Positions 33,722-42,695 of a stretch of 64,000 bases of DNA are shown here, piece by piece. Origin of the DNA: Clostridiales bacterium (GTDB lineage: Bacteria; Bacillota; Clostridia; Oscillospirales; CAG-272); contig QALR01000001.1 in the NCBI GenBank assembly GCA_003150035.1, positions 16,943-80,942 of the forward strand, given 5' to 3'. Under the pieces are notes generated by a model. The model ran no database searches, was not told the origin of the DNA, and saw only the letters and a list, made by a program, of their open reading frames with translations. A program made the position numbers and the translations under genes. Positions within the stretch are counted from its first letter, which is position 1. The number at the start of each line of letters is the position of its first letter.

Positions 33722-35638
33722 TCAGTAATAAAATTGACTGGATTCCTCTACGGTGCTTTTTGCTGTAAAGATATGCGCAATGCCGAGTCCGGCAAGCATC
33801 CAAAAGAGAAGGAACAGACGATAGTTATACCAAACATAATCCGTCAGTCCTTGGATAAGAAATGCAGTGATTCCGCAAAAGATGCCGAGACAAACGGTTT
33901 TGTTGACCTTCGAAACAGCATTTTTACAGAAGGTCAGCGAGCACTGCGCAAAAAGGAAAATGAAAAAACAAAAGGCGAGAAATCCAAAAACGCCGATTTC
34001 TGTTATGATTTGTAAATAGAGATTATGACTGTGAGGAGCGGTTTCAATGCCTGAGAGTGCATAAAACGGATAAATATCCGCGAATGCACCTTCTCCGATG
34101 CCGATTCCGAAATAGAAGGTGTGGGCGAGCATGAGCAGTACACCCTGCCAGATTCCAAGACGATAAGAGGTTGAGCTGTCACCAAGCGTGGTAAAGCGCC
34201 GCACAATAGAGGTGCCGGAGAAGGCGAAAAGAAGCGCTACAACCACAGGGATGGCCAAAATTCCGGCTGTAAAAAAATGTTTACTAGATAGGCAACAAAA
34301 CAAAATCAACGATACCGCAAAGCCGAGCCAGGCCCCTCGCGACCATGTGAAAACAAGGCAGGCGCAGTTTGCACCGGCAGCAAGGAGCATAGCGAAACGT
34401 TCATTCGTATGCTTTGCCGTTGCCATCAAGGCCAGAATGATAGGAAAGACCAGAATCAGGTATTCGCCGAGCACATTGGGATTGGCAAAGGTGGATACGA
34501 CGCGTCCTCGGATTTCGGAAAACACGGAAGTGTCCTGCCAAACCGTGGAGGGTGTTTCAAAAAAGTTCTGATAAAGTCCGTAGAAAGAAACAAGCACACT
34601 GGATACGGCGAGGGAATACAGACATTTGCGAACCAAAGCAGGAGATCGGACCGTATTCTTTACAACAAAATAGCCGAGCATGAAGCATATGAATACGAGC
34701 ATTTTCGGAACACTGGAGGAACTGGTGGAAAAAACTCCGCCGGAGAACAGAAAGACAAGGAAAATCATGACCGCGAAATCCACAAGGGCAAATTTAATAA
34801 CGCGCCGTCCGCAGATCAGCTTCAGGATATAGGATAGGAGGATTAAAATCAAAACGGCGGCAAGCTCCATGGTAGCAAGGAAGGGAAGCGTAAGAAAAAC
34901 AAGAAGAATTCCCGCCTCCGGAGACGATATGATAAGGGAGGCAAGCAAAAGCAGACCTAAAGTGAGGACAAGATAGATCGGCTCTATAAAGATAGAAAGA
35001 ACACCGAATATCATCCCTAGGATAAATGGAATATTGAAGCCACGGCGCGCTTCTATTTCGGAAGCCTTGGCGACGTCGATAATCCGAAGCCCAAGAAAAT
35101 CGAAAAGAAGAAACCGTAGAATTTTGCTTTCATAAATGGCGCCGGCGATATTTTTCTTGGAAAAAAACATCAGTATCGAAAGTCCCATAATCGCGATGCC
35201 GGCGACAAGCGAATAGGGATTCAGATCCTCTACGTGAAAGGTATACCTCTTGAGAAGCTGAATGGTAATGATATAAAAGCCGAAGGAGAACAGAAAGAGT
35301 CCAAGCGTGTTGACATGGGTGAGCAGCAGCGCTTTGGAAAGCCGGCGCAGCCTTGTGAGTAGATAACTGTTTTCATAGGATTTCGCTACGGTATGCTTGG
35401 CTTTTTTTACGGCGGCGCCGCCGCGGTTCCCTTGCAGAGCTTTCACTTTTGTCACGATGAGGGAGGAGGCAAATGCTTTTGACAGTTTATCATAGGATGT
35501 CATGAGATGACCAAAAACACTGACGGATACTGCATTATATATAAACTCCGAAAATTTGGTGAGATAATAAATGAAAAAGGAACTGCGGAACATGGCCGCA
35601 AGCTTTGGCTTGTTCCGTTTTTTGTTACTGCTTGCCAT
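33722..35638 (-). CDS. O-antigen ligase/Wzy-like polymerase
   Basis: The 638-residue integral membrane protein has about a dozen hydrophobic segments. Around residues 400-480 lies the typical O-antigen ligase domain signature: GRVVSTFANPNVLGEYLIL, then TWSRGAWLGF, followed by a long periplasmic-type loop with the GIGEGAFADIYPFYA and ETAPHSHNLYLQIITEIG motifs. Such enzymes polymerise or ligate lipid-linked glycans at the outer membrane face. In a monoderm it would act on a cell-wall polysaccharide or teichoic-type polymer. The ribosome binding site GGGAGG lies next to the murJ stop (7 nt), which suggests coupling. Confidence 0.88.
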   Translation of the reverse strand: MASSNKKRNKPKLAAMFRSSFFIYYLTKFSEFIYNAVSVSVFGHLMTSYDKLSKAFASSLIVTKVKALQGNRGGAAVKKAKHTVAKSYENSYLLTRLRRLSKALLLTHVNTLGLFLFSFGFYIITIQLLKRYTFHVEDLNPYSLVAGIAIMGLSILMFFSKKNIAGAIYESKILRFLLFDFLGLRIIDVAKASEIEARRGFNIPFILGMIFGVLSIFIEPIYLVLTLGLLLLASLIISSPEAGILLVFLTLPFLATMELAAVLILILLSYILKLICGRRVIKFALVDFAVMIFLVFLFSGGVFSTSSSSVPKMLVFICFMLGYFVVKNTVRSPALVRKCLYSLAVSSVLVSFYGLYQNFFETPSTVWQDTSVFSEIRGRVVSTFANPNVLGEYLILVFPIILALMATAKHTNERFAMLLAAGANCACLVFTWSRGAWLGFAVSLILFCCLSSKHFFTAGILAIPVVVALLFAFSGTSIVRRFTTLGDSSTSYRLGIWQGVLLMLAHTFYFGIGIGEGAFADIYPFYALSGIETAPHSHNLYLQIITEIGVFGFLAFCFFIFLFAQCSLTFCKNAVSKVNKTVCLGIFCGITAFLIQGLTDYVWYNYRLFLLFWMLAGLGIAHIFTAKSTVEESSQFYY

Positions 35639-35644
35639 ATTTGT

Positions 35645-37198
35645 TCACCTCCCTTTCGGTCTAAATGAAATAGGAATGGTTTTTGTCGCTATCATACATA
35701 TTAAATATACCACAACTCCTGTGAGAAAAACAATAGCTATGATAAGAAAATTTCCGAAAGAACCAAAATTTATGAGTTTTCCGGCTACAAGCCGGCGAAC
35801 GGTCATCATGACTACCGCTGATACGGCAAAAGAAGCACCGGTAAAAATAGCTTTTTTGATCCCGCTGCGGCGGAAGATACCCGGAACGGTGCGGATACAG
35901 AAGAAAACCAGCACGGCGGCGGCTGTGATTTGACCAAGCGCGATAGAAAGTGCTACATTTCGAGGGGTCAACCTATCAAACGCCAGATAAACAAGAGAGG
36001 AGAAAATTCCCGTGAGAATCCCGCAGACGGCGGCGTACACCGGATATTTTACCTTGCCGCACGAATAAAAGACGCGACAGAGAAGTTCGATAACACAGTA
36101 AGCCGGCATGGAGATGGTTAAGATTTTAAGACTTCCGGCGACCTCTACGGCGAGAGCTTCGGTAAAATCGCCGTGCAGATATAAAAGTCTGACTCCCTCT
36201 TCGGAAAGGATAAAAGTGCCTGCCGCCACAGGGAGAATGAGGGCAAGGGCAGAAAAAAGAGTCCCGCGCACGGATGCGGCAAAGCCGGCGGCATCTGCTG
36301 CTGCGGCTTTTTCCGACAGCTTGGGAAAGATATAGTTGCAGACGCCATAGGTCAGAACGCCGGCAATGATGGAATAGATGGAGAACGCATAATCAAATAC
36401 CACGATGGCGGAACCGCTTATATAGGAGGAAAAAAACGTTGCGGTAAGCGTGCTGACAGGGATAAGCCAGGAGCCGAGCATGACCGGAAGAGAACGCCTC
36501 GCCGAGAGCAGAAGATCCGGATTTCTCAAATCAGCGGCGGGACGTGGAAAATGATGACGGTGAAGCAGAGGCACTGCCATGGTGAGAAACTGCACGCCCC
36601 ACGAAAGAAGATAAGCGACGGCGAGCCCATATGCGGCGGATCGCAGGTCGGCGTTCCGATATCCGAGAAGAGCGCCGATGATGACAAGGTTGGAAATCGC
36701 GCTGACAAGCGACGGCAGGATGAAGCTTTCATGCGATTGCAGAACACCGACAAGCGTATATGCCGTTCCGGCAAAGACCATGGCGGGGAACATGATGCGT
36801 AAGAGATTTGCGGCAAGCGCCGCCGTGGTCTCATCGAGATTCGGCGCTGAAAGAAAGAGAATCTCACGTGCAAAAATCATGCCAAGGACGGCGATGCCTG
36901 CGGTGAGTGCCGTGATGCAGGTGAAGAACGAGGAAGAAAATTTCCGCGCGCGTTCCGGCTCCCGGCAGAGAGCGCCGCGGTAAATGGGAATAAACGAGCC
37001 AAGCACGGCGGCGGAGAAAAGCATATCAAATACGGCAAACGGAATCTTGGACGCCGCCGCGAAGGCGACCCCCTCCGGACTGTCGGCAAAAACGCTGGCG
37101 ATGAGAATCTGGCGCAGCATGCCGAGAACTTTGGAGAGAAGTGTCGCGGCAATCATGGCGGTGACGGTGAAGCCCGCCTTTTTTGCATGAGCTTCCAT
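35645..37198 (-). CDS. murJ: Lipid II flippase MurJ (MviN family)
   Basis: MurJ flips the peptidoglycan precursor lipid II across the membrane. The 517-residue protein has 14 hydrophobic segments and the family's N-terminus (TVTAMIAATLLSKVLGMLRQILIASVFA), with arginines in the first helices and a FIPIYRGAL segment. The ATG at 37198 follows AAAGGA; the longer frame to 37228 overlaps the trmD end. It is placed between trmD and a Wzy-like gene, so it could alternatively flip a different polysaccharide carrier. Confidence 0.93.
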   Translation of the reverse strand: MEAHAKKAGFTVTAMIAATLLSKVLGMLRQILIASVFADSPEGVAFAAASKIPFAVFDMLFSAAVLGSFIPIYRGALCREPERARKFSSSFFTCITALTAGIAVLGMIFAREILFLSAPNLDETTAALAANLLRIMFPAMVFAGTAYTLVGVLQSHESFILPSLVSAISNLVIIGALLGYRNADLRSAAYGLAVAYLLSWGVQFLTMAVPLLHRHHFPRPAADLRNPDLLLSARRSLPVMLGSWLIPVSTLTATFFSSYISGSAIVVFDYAFSIYSIIAGVLTYGVCNYIFPKLSEKAAAADAAGFAASVRGTLFSALALILPVAAGTFILSEEGVRLLYLHGDFTEALAVEVAGSLKILTISMPAYCVIELLCRVFYSCGKVKYPVYAAVCGILTGIFSSLVYLAFDRLTPRNVALSIALGQITAAAVLVFFCIRTVPGIFRRSGIKKAIFTGASFAVSAVVMMTVRRLVAGKLINFGSFGNFLIIAIVFLTGVVVYLICMIATKTIPISFRPKGR

Positions 37199-37230
37199 AT
37201 GACCGTCCTTTCCGCCGCGCTGCGGCAATT

Positions 37231-37962
37231 TTATTTTTTGGAGGTGCCTTCCTCCACGGGAGGGATTTCCGTTTCCACAAGATCAGGGCGTATCGCCCTT
37301 GTTTTTTCTAAGGCCTTCTCCGCACGCCATTTCTCGATGTTGGCGTGATGGCCGCTGAGCAGAATCTCCGGCACCGTTCTGCCCCGGAATTCATAAGGGC
37401 GGGTATATTGCGGATATTCTAAAAGGCCTTCTTCGGAGAAGCTCTCTTTTTCATAACATTCCGGGGCTTTGAGCACGCCCGGAATCATACGGGAAACGGC
37501 ATCCACGAGAATGCAGGCGGGGATTTCTCCGCCGGTCAGAACAAAATCGCCGATGGAGATTTCTTCGTCCACGATTTCATCGAGGATTCTTTGGTCTACC
37601 CCCTCATAATGCCCGCAAAGAATGACAAGATTGTCATATTCCGCGGCGAGGGCGCGCGCCTTATCCTGTCTAAGAATTTGTCCTTGCGGGGACATGTAGA
37701 TCACACGGCGTTTTTTTGAGGGGTTGCTCTGCGGGTCGGTTGCCGAAAGATAACAGTCGTAAATCGGCACGGGGCTCATCAGCATGCCGCGCCCGCCGCC
37801 GTATGGAGTATCGTCGACGCGGCGGTGCTTGTCCTTGGAATAATCGCGGATGTTATAAGTGTGGATTTCCAGGATCCCGGCTTTTCTCGCGCGGCCGATG
37901 ATGCTCTCGGAGAGGACGGTTTCCACAAGCTCGGGAAACAACGTCATGATATCAAAACGCAT
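37231..37962 (-). CDS. trmD: tRNA (guanine37-N1)-methyltransferase
   Basis: TrmD methylates G37 next to the anticodon to prevent frameshifting. The 243-residue protein has the trefoil-knot AdoMet-binding features: DDTPYGGGRGMLM, ILCGHYEGVDQRILD, SIGDFVLTGGEIPA and the C-terminal RPYEFRGRTVPEILLSGHHANI. It follows rimM by 13 nt, as in most bacteria. The usual rplS gene does not follow; murJ does. Confidence 0.97.
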   Translation of the reverse strand: MRFDIMTLFPELVETVLSESIIGRARKAGILEIHTYNIRDYSKDKHRRVDDTPYGGGRGMLMSPVPIYDCYLSATDPQSNPSKKRRVIYMSPQGQILRQDKARALAAEYDNLVILCGHYEGVDQRILDEIVDEEISIGDFVLTGGEIPACILVDAVSRMIPGVLKAPECYEKESFSEEGLLEYPQYTRPYEFRGRTVPEILLSGHHANIEKWRAEKALEKTRAIRPDLVETEIPPVEEGTSKK

Positions 37963-37975
37963 GGTGTTCCTCCTG

Positions 37976-38479
37976 TCAGTCGAAAAAGCCGTCGATGGGT
38001 GTTATGAAAACGCCGGAATCCTCGTCAATCTGACGGATAAAAGCGGGAACGGCGGGCAGCAGGACCGTATCTCCATCCGGCGTTTTTACGGCGTAGATTT
38101 CCTGAACGGTGTTTTGTATAACCTCCGAGAGAATTCCATAGTGTCTGCCCGATTCGGCGTCGATGACCGGAAGGCCGATAAGATCGCAGATGAAATGAGC
38201 GCCTTTTGGGGTGGGGATATCCTCGCGTTTTGCGAATAGAATTTTGTTTTTGAGACGGATCGCCTGCTCTACGGTTTCAACACCCGAAAGCCCCACGGCA
38301 AGATACCCGCCGTTCAGCGCCTTGACACTGAGAACCCCGACGGGTGTGCCGTTCTCAAAATACAGCGTTTTGATTTTTTTGATAAGAAGAGGTTCGTCGC
38401 ACCACGGCTCAAGCTTCACTGCGCCGTGTACGCCGTGTGTATTGATGATTTTCGCAATTTCAAGATAGGCCTTTTTCAT
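37976..38479 (-). CDS. rimM: 16S rRNA processing protein RimM
   Basis: RimM binds S19 and helps mature the head of the 30S subunit. The 167-residue protein has the N-terminal barrel (KIINTHGVHGAVKLEPW) and a C-terminal PRC-barrel (GAHFICDLIGLPVIDAESGRHYG, then VIQNTVQEIYAVKTPDGDTVLLPAVP). It heads the rimM-trmD run. In most Firmicutes khpA and rpsP precede it; here they lie about 12 kb away in another operon. Confidence 0.95.
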   Translation of the reverse strand: MKKAYLEIAKIINTHGVHGAVKLEPWCDEPLLIKKIKTLYFENGTPVGVLSVKALNGGYLAVGLSGVETVEQAIRLKNKILFAKREDIPTPKGAHFICDLIGLPVIDAESGRHYGILSEVIQNTVQEIYAVKTPDGDTVLLPAVPAFIRQIDEDSGVFITPIDGFFD

Positions 38480-38530
38480 TTCGATTCCTTTTCTTCCGGT
38501 ATTATTTCCCGTTTGCAGCGGGTTTAACGG

Positions 38531-38571
38531 GGAAAAACAAAAGCCTCGCGAAGCGCAAAGCTTCGTGAGGC
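38531..38571 (-). terminator. Rho-independent terminator after rpsU
   Basis: GCCTCACGAAGC pairs with GCTTCGCGAGGC on the minus strand, followed by TTTTGTTTTT, directly after the rpsU stop. Confidence 0.85.
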
Positions 38572-38586
38572 ATGTTTGTGCTGCAA

Positions 38587-38766
38587 TCAGCTCTTGAATT
38601 TACGCTTTCTTGCCGCTTCTGATTTCTTTTTACGCTTAACACTGGGTTTCTCGTAGTGCTCTCTCTTCTTGACTTCGGCGATGACACCGGAGCGAGCGCA
38701 CTGTCTTTTAAATCTGCGAAGAGCGCTGTCAAGCGATTCGTTTTCTTTCACTCTGATTTCAGCCAT
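38587..38766 (-). CDS. rpsU: 30S ribosomal protein S21
   Basis: The 59-residue basic protein is a standard S21: AEIRVKENESLDSALRRFKR at the start, then CARSGVIAEVKKREHYEKPS and a lysine/arginine-rich tail. The ATG at 38766 follows GGAGGG; the reading frame is open further upstream but without a start of that quality. S21 helps initiation and is often monocistronic with its own terminator, as here. Confidence 0.96.
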   Translation of the reverse strand: MAEIRVKENESLDSALRRFKRQCARSGVIAEVKKREHYEKPSVKRKKKSEAARKRKFKS

Positions 38767-39035
38767 TATAATCCCTCCCTCCGCATAAAAAAGGTTCCAG
38801 AGAAACGAATTTTCTCCGCAGTCATTATACACCGGATGCGAGATATCTGTCAAGTAAAATTTGAAAATTTGTCGGAAAAGCGACAATCTTTTTCTGAAAA
38901 AGGATTGGCGGCGTGGCCTCTTTCTGCATACAATGCAGTGAAAAATACTGAAAGCTGCCGCACGACCGATGATGCGTATGTAAAAGATGCCGTTGTTATC
39001 CCTTTCGGACACGAGCGGCGGGGAAAGAGGAGCGA

Positions 39036-40139
39036 ATGGAGAATGCTATGACGAGATTTTTTGCCGCCGCCAATACTGAGGAAGGATTTTACAGCTTATT
39101 TTCAGAAATATTTTCGCCGGATGTGCTGAGACGGATTTACATACTCAAAGGAGGCCCCGGAACCGGAAAATCGACACTCATGCGGGGGGTCGGCTTTGCC
39201 GCTGAGGCCAATGGCTATGATGTGGAATATTATTATTGTTCGTCGGACACAGGCTCGCTTGACGGCGTGCTGATACCGGCGCTTGGTGTGGCGGTGATCG
39301 ACGGAACGGCTCCGCATATGACGGATCCATGTTATCCCGGTGCTGTGGAGCGAATCGTAAATCTCGGCGACGCTTTTGATTTTGAGGCTCTGGAGCGGCA
39401 GCGAGAGCAGATTATGGCACAGATCAAGGAAAAACAGTCGTTTTATCGCACGGCGTACCGATATCTCTCCGCCGCAGGGCGGATGGAGCGGGAAATTTCT
39501 GAGCTGTCCGCGCCGGCCTTTCTTGTTTCCAAGGCGGATGCTGCCATTGCCAGAATGGTCTTATCGATGAAGAGAGCACGGCCGGGGCGGGTTTCCCATC
39601 GATATATCTCTGCTATCGGAACATCCGGCCCTGTCTCATTTGATACACTTTTCCGCAAAGCAGAAAAAACCTATGCCGTCACGGATAAATATGGACTTGG
39701 CTATCTGTTTATGGGCAGGCTCAGGATGGCGCTGGAGCGCGCAGGCCTTGCCATGACGGTTTGCCAGACGCCGCTTGTCCGGACGCGCACGGAAGGAATT
39801 TTTGTGGAGGGGGAGAATGTTTTCTTTATGCTTTGCGGGGAAGAAACAGAGAACGCTTGTGACAAAACCATCAATATCACAAGATTCCTGTCTAAGGAAT
39901 ATCTTGCCGCACACCGCGGCAGACTTCGGTTTTCGCAGCGATGTGCGGCTTCTTTGATGGCCGGAGCGCTGGACGCGCTCGCCGAAGCGGGACGCCTGCA
40001 TGCCGAAACGGAGAAAATTTATAGTGCCTCTATGGATTTTTCAAAGGTAGATTCCATCAAAAGCAGGATGATTTCCGAGATATTTGCTAACAATATGTTA
40101 AAAATGAAAAATATAATTGAAAACACAGAAGATGTATGA
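39036..40139 (+). CDS. Tandem P-loop ATPase-like protein (one Walker A visible)
   Basis: The 367-residue protein has an N-terminal P-loop (ILKGGPGTGKSTLMRGVG, about residues 36-53). A CSSDTGSLDGVLIPALGVAVIDG segment after it matches a family of clostridial/bacillar proteins with two tandem P-loop halves and no known function. The second half begins with HRYISAIGTSGPVSFDTLF, and the place where a second Walker A is expected reads DKYGLGYLFMG. The ATG at 39036 follows AGAGGAG; a second ATG at 39048 is possible. It is monocistronic, and its end contains the promoter of the next gene. Confidence 0.82.
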   Translation: MENAMTRFFAAANTEEGFYSLFSEIFSPDVLRRIYILKGGPGTGKSTLMRGVGFAAEANGYDVEYYYCSSDTGSLDGVLIPALGVAVIDGTAPHMTDPCYPGAVERIVNLGDAFDFEALERQREQIMAQIKEKQSFYRTAYRYLSAAGRMEREISELSAPAFLVSKADAAIARMVLSMKRARPGRVSHRYISAIGTSGPVSFDTLFRKAEKTYAVTDKYGLGYLFMGRLRMALERAGLAMTVCQTPLVRTRTEGIFVEGENVFFMLCGEETENACDKTINITRFLSKEYLAAHRGRLRFSQRCAASLMAGALDALAEAGRLHAETEKIYSASMDFSKVDSIKSRMISEIFANNMLKMKNIIENTEDV

Positions 40140-40145
40140 TACAAT
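40117..40145 (+). promoter_or_regulatory. Sigma-A promoter of the foldase-like lipoprotein gene
   Basis: TTGAAA at 40117-40122, a 17-nt spacer and TACAAT at 40140-40145 overlap the last codons of the P-loop gene. A GAACCGGCG/CGCCGGTTC hairpin lies downstream at about 40184-40210, within the leader. Confidence 0.55.
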
Positions 40146-40347
40146 ATATAATATCATGCGAATGTGTTTTCATCTCCCTGCGAACCGGCGGACATTGACG
40201 CCGGTTCGGACGGAGAATCTCTATTTGGTGGAATTATTTTTTCTGAAATTCATATAAGCAGGAATCTGATTTGTTTCGGGCCTTGCGGAAAATAGGAGAT
40301 TCTGCTGAAAAAGCGCGGATTTTTTTCAATCCTTGTCGGAGGTTCAA

Positions 40348-41496
40348 ATGAAAAAATTTTGTAAAACAGTATGTCTTTTTATCACAATTGTCTCGTGTTT
40401 GCTTTTGTGTTCTGGCTGCGGAGAAAGAGGGCCGGGGCTTTACGCTTGGTATGGCGGCAGGATCGACGTGGACAGTGTGCTGAGAATCACGGTGGATGCG
40501 GGAGACGGCGCTAAGGTCTATGACGTTCCGTTTGATACGTACCGCACCGTTTTTATTTATTTGAAGGGCATTACACCCGATACCGTTGTGGATGAAAACG
40601 GGGATCAGAAAATTGCAACTAAAGAAGAAAAAAACGCTGCGATTAAGGAAGTGGCGGAAGATATCCTTATGGAATATTACAGCCTTGTTGCTCTGGGAGA
40701 AAAATACGGAATTTCGATAACGGAAGAGGACAGGCAGGCTTTCTACGATGACTACCAGAGCAAAATCCAGACATATATTGATCAGATTGATGAATCCGAG
40801 ATCGATTTTGACGGAACCAGAGAAGAGTATGCCGAGGAACTCTACCGCAAATCTCTGGAGATTGTGGGTATGACGCCGGAATATTTTGAATTCATACACT
40901 ATAAATCGCTCCTGGAGCAGAAGCTGAAGCTGTTTTTTGCTTCCGATCTTGAGGATTATCTTACGCAAAGCTATTATCATTACAAGCAGGTGGTCGTTCG
41001 GTATACAAAAGGAGATTCTGCGGCAGAAGATCAGGCGCGTGCTGCTATTGAGCGGGCCTATGAGGAGCTGCTTTCCGGCCGGGATATAGATGAGGTTATT
41101 GCGGATTATTCCAATGACGACTATACGGCTGAGGTATATATCGATTCTTATGGTTCTATTGTCGGTTCTTCTACGGGAGATTCGGTTGGCTCTGTTACGG
41201 CGAATGCGGTAAAGGCACTGGAGATCGGGGAGATAAGCGATACCATCTCCGGGGATGAAAGCGACTATACCGGATATTTTGCTGTTTTTCAAAGGCTGGG
41301 ATTTGATCTTGAATATATTTGCAGCAGCGATGCTATTGCGGAGGATATTTATTGCTATCCTTATGTAGGGGCAGAGTATACGACGCCGCATTACAGCAGC
41401 TATCTTACCGTTGCGGAGAGCTATCTGCAAAATACGTCCTGCGTTCCGATTGACCAGAAAATTTATGACAGAATCGCAGTTAATACTTTATATTGA
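40348..41496 (+). CDS. PrsA/SurA-like lipoprotein, putative foldase
   Basis: The 382-residue protein has a lipoprotein signal peptide (lipobox CSGC, Cys24) and a helical SurA-N-like region at about 80-200. A C-terminal part follows resembling a parvulin-type domain (DQARAAIERAYEELLSGRDIDEVIADYSNDD, then VKALEIGEISDTISGD). PrsA-type lipoproteins fold secreted proteins outside the membrane. The parvulin core is shorter than usual, so isomerase activity is not certain. The ATG at 40348 follows CGGAGG. Confidence 0.85.
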   Translation: MKKFCKTVCLFITIVSCLLLCSGCGERGPGLYAWYGGRIDVDSVLRITVDAGDGAKVYDVPFDTYRTVFIYLKGITPDTVVDENGDQKIATKEEKNAAIKEVAEDILMEYYSLVALGEKYGISITEEDRQAFYDDYQSKIQTYIDQIDESEIDFDGTREEYAEELYRKSLEIVGMTPEYFEFIHYKSLLEQKLKLFFASDLEDYLTQSYYHYKQVVVRYTKGDSAAEDQARAAIERAYEELLSGRDIDEVIADYSNDDYTAEVYIDSYGSIVGSSTGDSVGSVTANAVKALEIGEISDTISGDESDYTGYFAVFQRLGFDLEYICSSDAIAEDIYCYPYVGAEYTTPHYSSYLTVAESYLQNTSCVPIDQKIYDRIAVNTLY

Positions 41497-41697
41497 AGAT
41501 TGACGCGGATTTCTAAGCTCTAAGATATCCTATGGGATACAAGCATAGGAGCATTTTGCGGGTGGTTCTATTGCTTATGTTAAAAATGTATTTTAAAATA
41601 AATATGTGAAAGCTAAGAGACGGAAGAGATGTGTGATTCTGCTTCCCGAGATATGTAGTATGCCGGTTGCTTGAAACGGTGTAAGGAGTGAAAAACC

Positions 41698-42417
41698 ATG
41701 AAAATTTCGCTGGTAATCCCTATGTATAATGAAGGCTCGATTATTGAGGATGCCGTCAAAACCTTTTCCGAGTTTCTTGCGTCTGCATTTGAGGATTGGG
41801 AGCTGATTTTTGTGGACGATGGCTCCGTGGATGGTTGTGCTTCCGTTGTGGAGAAGGCTTCTCAAGCACAGCCACGTATTCGTTTGTGTTCTTACGCACC
41901 GAACCGCGGAAAGGGTTATGCTGTGCGTACCGGAATGCTTGCAGCGCAGGGAGATATTATTTTGTTCACGGACTGCGACAACGCTTACGGGACGAATGCA
42001 CTGGGAAGGCTTGCAGCTGCTTTTTCAACATCTGATGCGGATATTATCGTTGGTTCGAGAAATCTGTCGAAAGATGGATATGAGGGATATACCTTGCTAC
42101 GAAAAGTCGCATCAAAGACTTATATTTGGATGATTAAGGTAGCGGCGGGTTTTCGACTTTCCGATTCTCAGTGTGGTATCAAGGGCTTCCACTGTGACGC
42201 GGCCAAGCGGATTTTTGCAAACTGTGAGGTGGATCGTTTCGCTTTTGACTTGGAGGTCATTATGATTGCAAATAAACTGGGGCTGCGAATTGCGGAAATG
42301 CCGGTGAAAATCGTCAATCATCGGGAATCTAAAGTACATGTCCTGCGAGATTCAATAAAAATGCTGCGGGATGTCCGTCGAATGAAAAAAAGGATCCGAA
42401 AAAGGGACTTAAAGTAA
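41698..42417 (+). CDS. Family 2 glycosyltransferase (DPM1-like)
   Basis: The 239-residue protein is a GT-A glycosyltransferase. SLVIPMYNEGSIIEDAV opens the domain, FVDDGSVDG and FTDCDNAYG provide nucleotide- and metal-binding acidic residues, and SDSQCGIKGFH with FDLEVIMIANKLGLRIAEMPV matches the dolichol-phosphate mannose synthase-like group. No membrane segment is present. It would charge polyprenyl phosphate or another acceptor with a sugar. The ribosome binding site is AAGGAGTG. A strong terminator follows. Confidence 0.92.
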   Translation: MKISLVIPMYNEGSIIEDAVKTFSEFLASAFEDWELIFVDDGSVDGCASVVEKASQAQPRIRLCSYAPNRGKGYAVRTGMLAAQGDIILFTDCDNAYGTNALGRLAAAFSTSDADIIVGSRNLSKDGYEGYTLLRKVASKTYIWMIKVAAGFRLSDSQCGIKGFHCDAAKRIFANCEVDRFAFDLEVIMIANKLGLRIAEMPVKIVNHRESKVHVLRDSIKMLRDVRRMKKRIRKRDLK

Positions 42418-42440
42418 GACAAGCAGTGGGCGGTTTGGTA

Positions 42441-42471
42441 AAAGGCGGTGCTTAGCGCACCGCCTTTTTTG
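42441..42471 (+). terminator. Rho-independent terminator after the glycosyltransferase gene
   Basis: AAAGGCGGTGC/GCACCGCCTTT with a 5-nt loop and TTTTTT tail begins 24 nt after the stop. Confidence 0.88.
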
Positions 42472-42602
42472 TAGACGGTTGGTCGGCCGGGCGCGGCAAT
42501 GGTGAATCCGAGGGATAATAAAAATTTTGATTGATCTTTGGGAAAAAACGGTGCTTATTCCGAATTTTTTTCGAAAAATCAAAAAATCCCAGAAAATAAA
42601 TA

Positions 42603-42631
42603 TGTACAAATGGAATATCCTGTGGTATAAT
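42603..42631 (+). promoter_or_regulatory. Extended -10 sigma-A promoter
   Basis: TGTACA at 42603-42608, a 17-nt spacer and TATAAT at 42626-42631 with a TGn extension. It would drive the lipoprotein gene at 42696. Confidence 0.65.
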
Positions 42632-42695
42632 ATCAAAAATAGGCGGTGCTTCGAAAATATTCTGGTTCCGCATGTCCGATAAGAAAGTGTGAAGT

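Noticed and set aside
40184..40210. GAACCGGCG/CGCCGGTTC hairpin as terminator of the P-loop gene
   Set aside because: There is no T-run on either side, so I keep it only as a leader structure of the following gene.
40234..41430. 398-codon minus-strand frame opposite the foldase-like gene
   Set aside because: The plus-strand reading has a signal peptide, lipobox, ribosome binding site and promoter; the antisense one has none.
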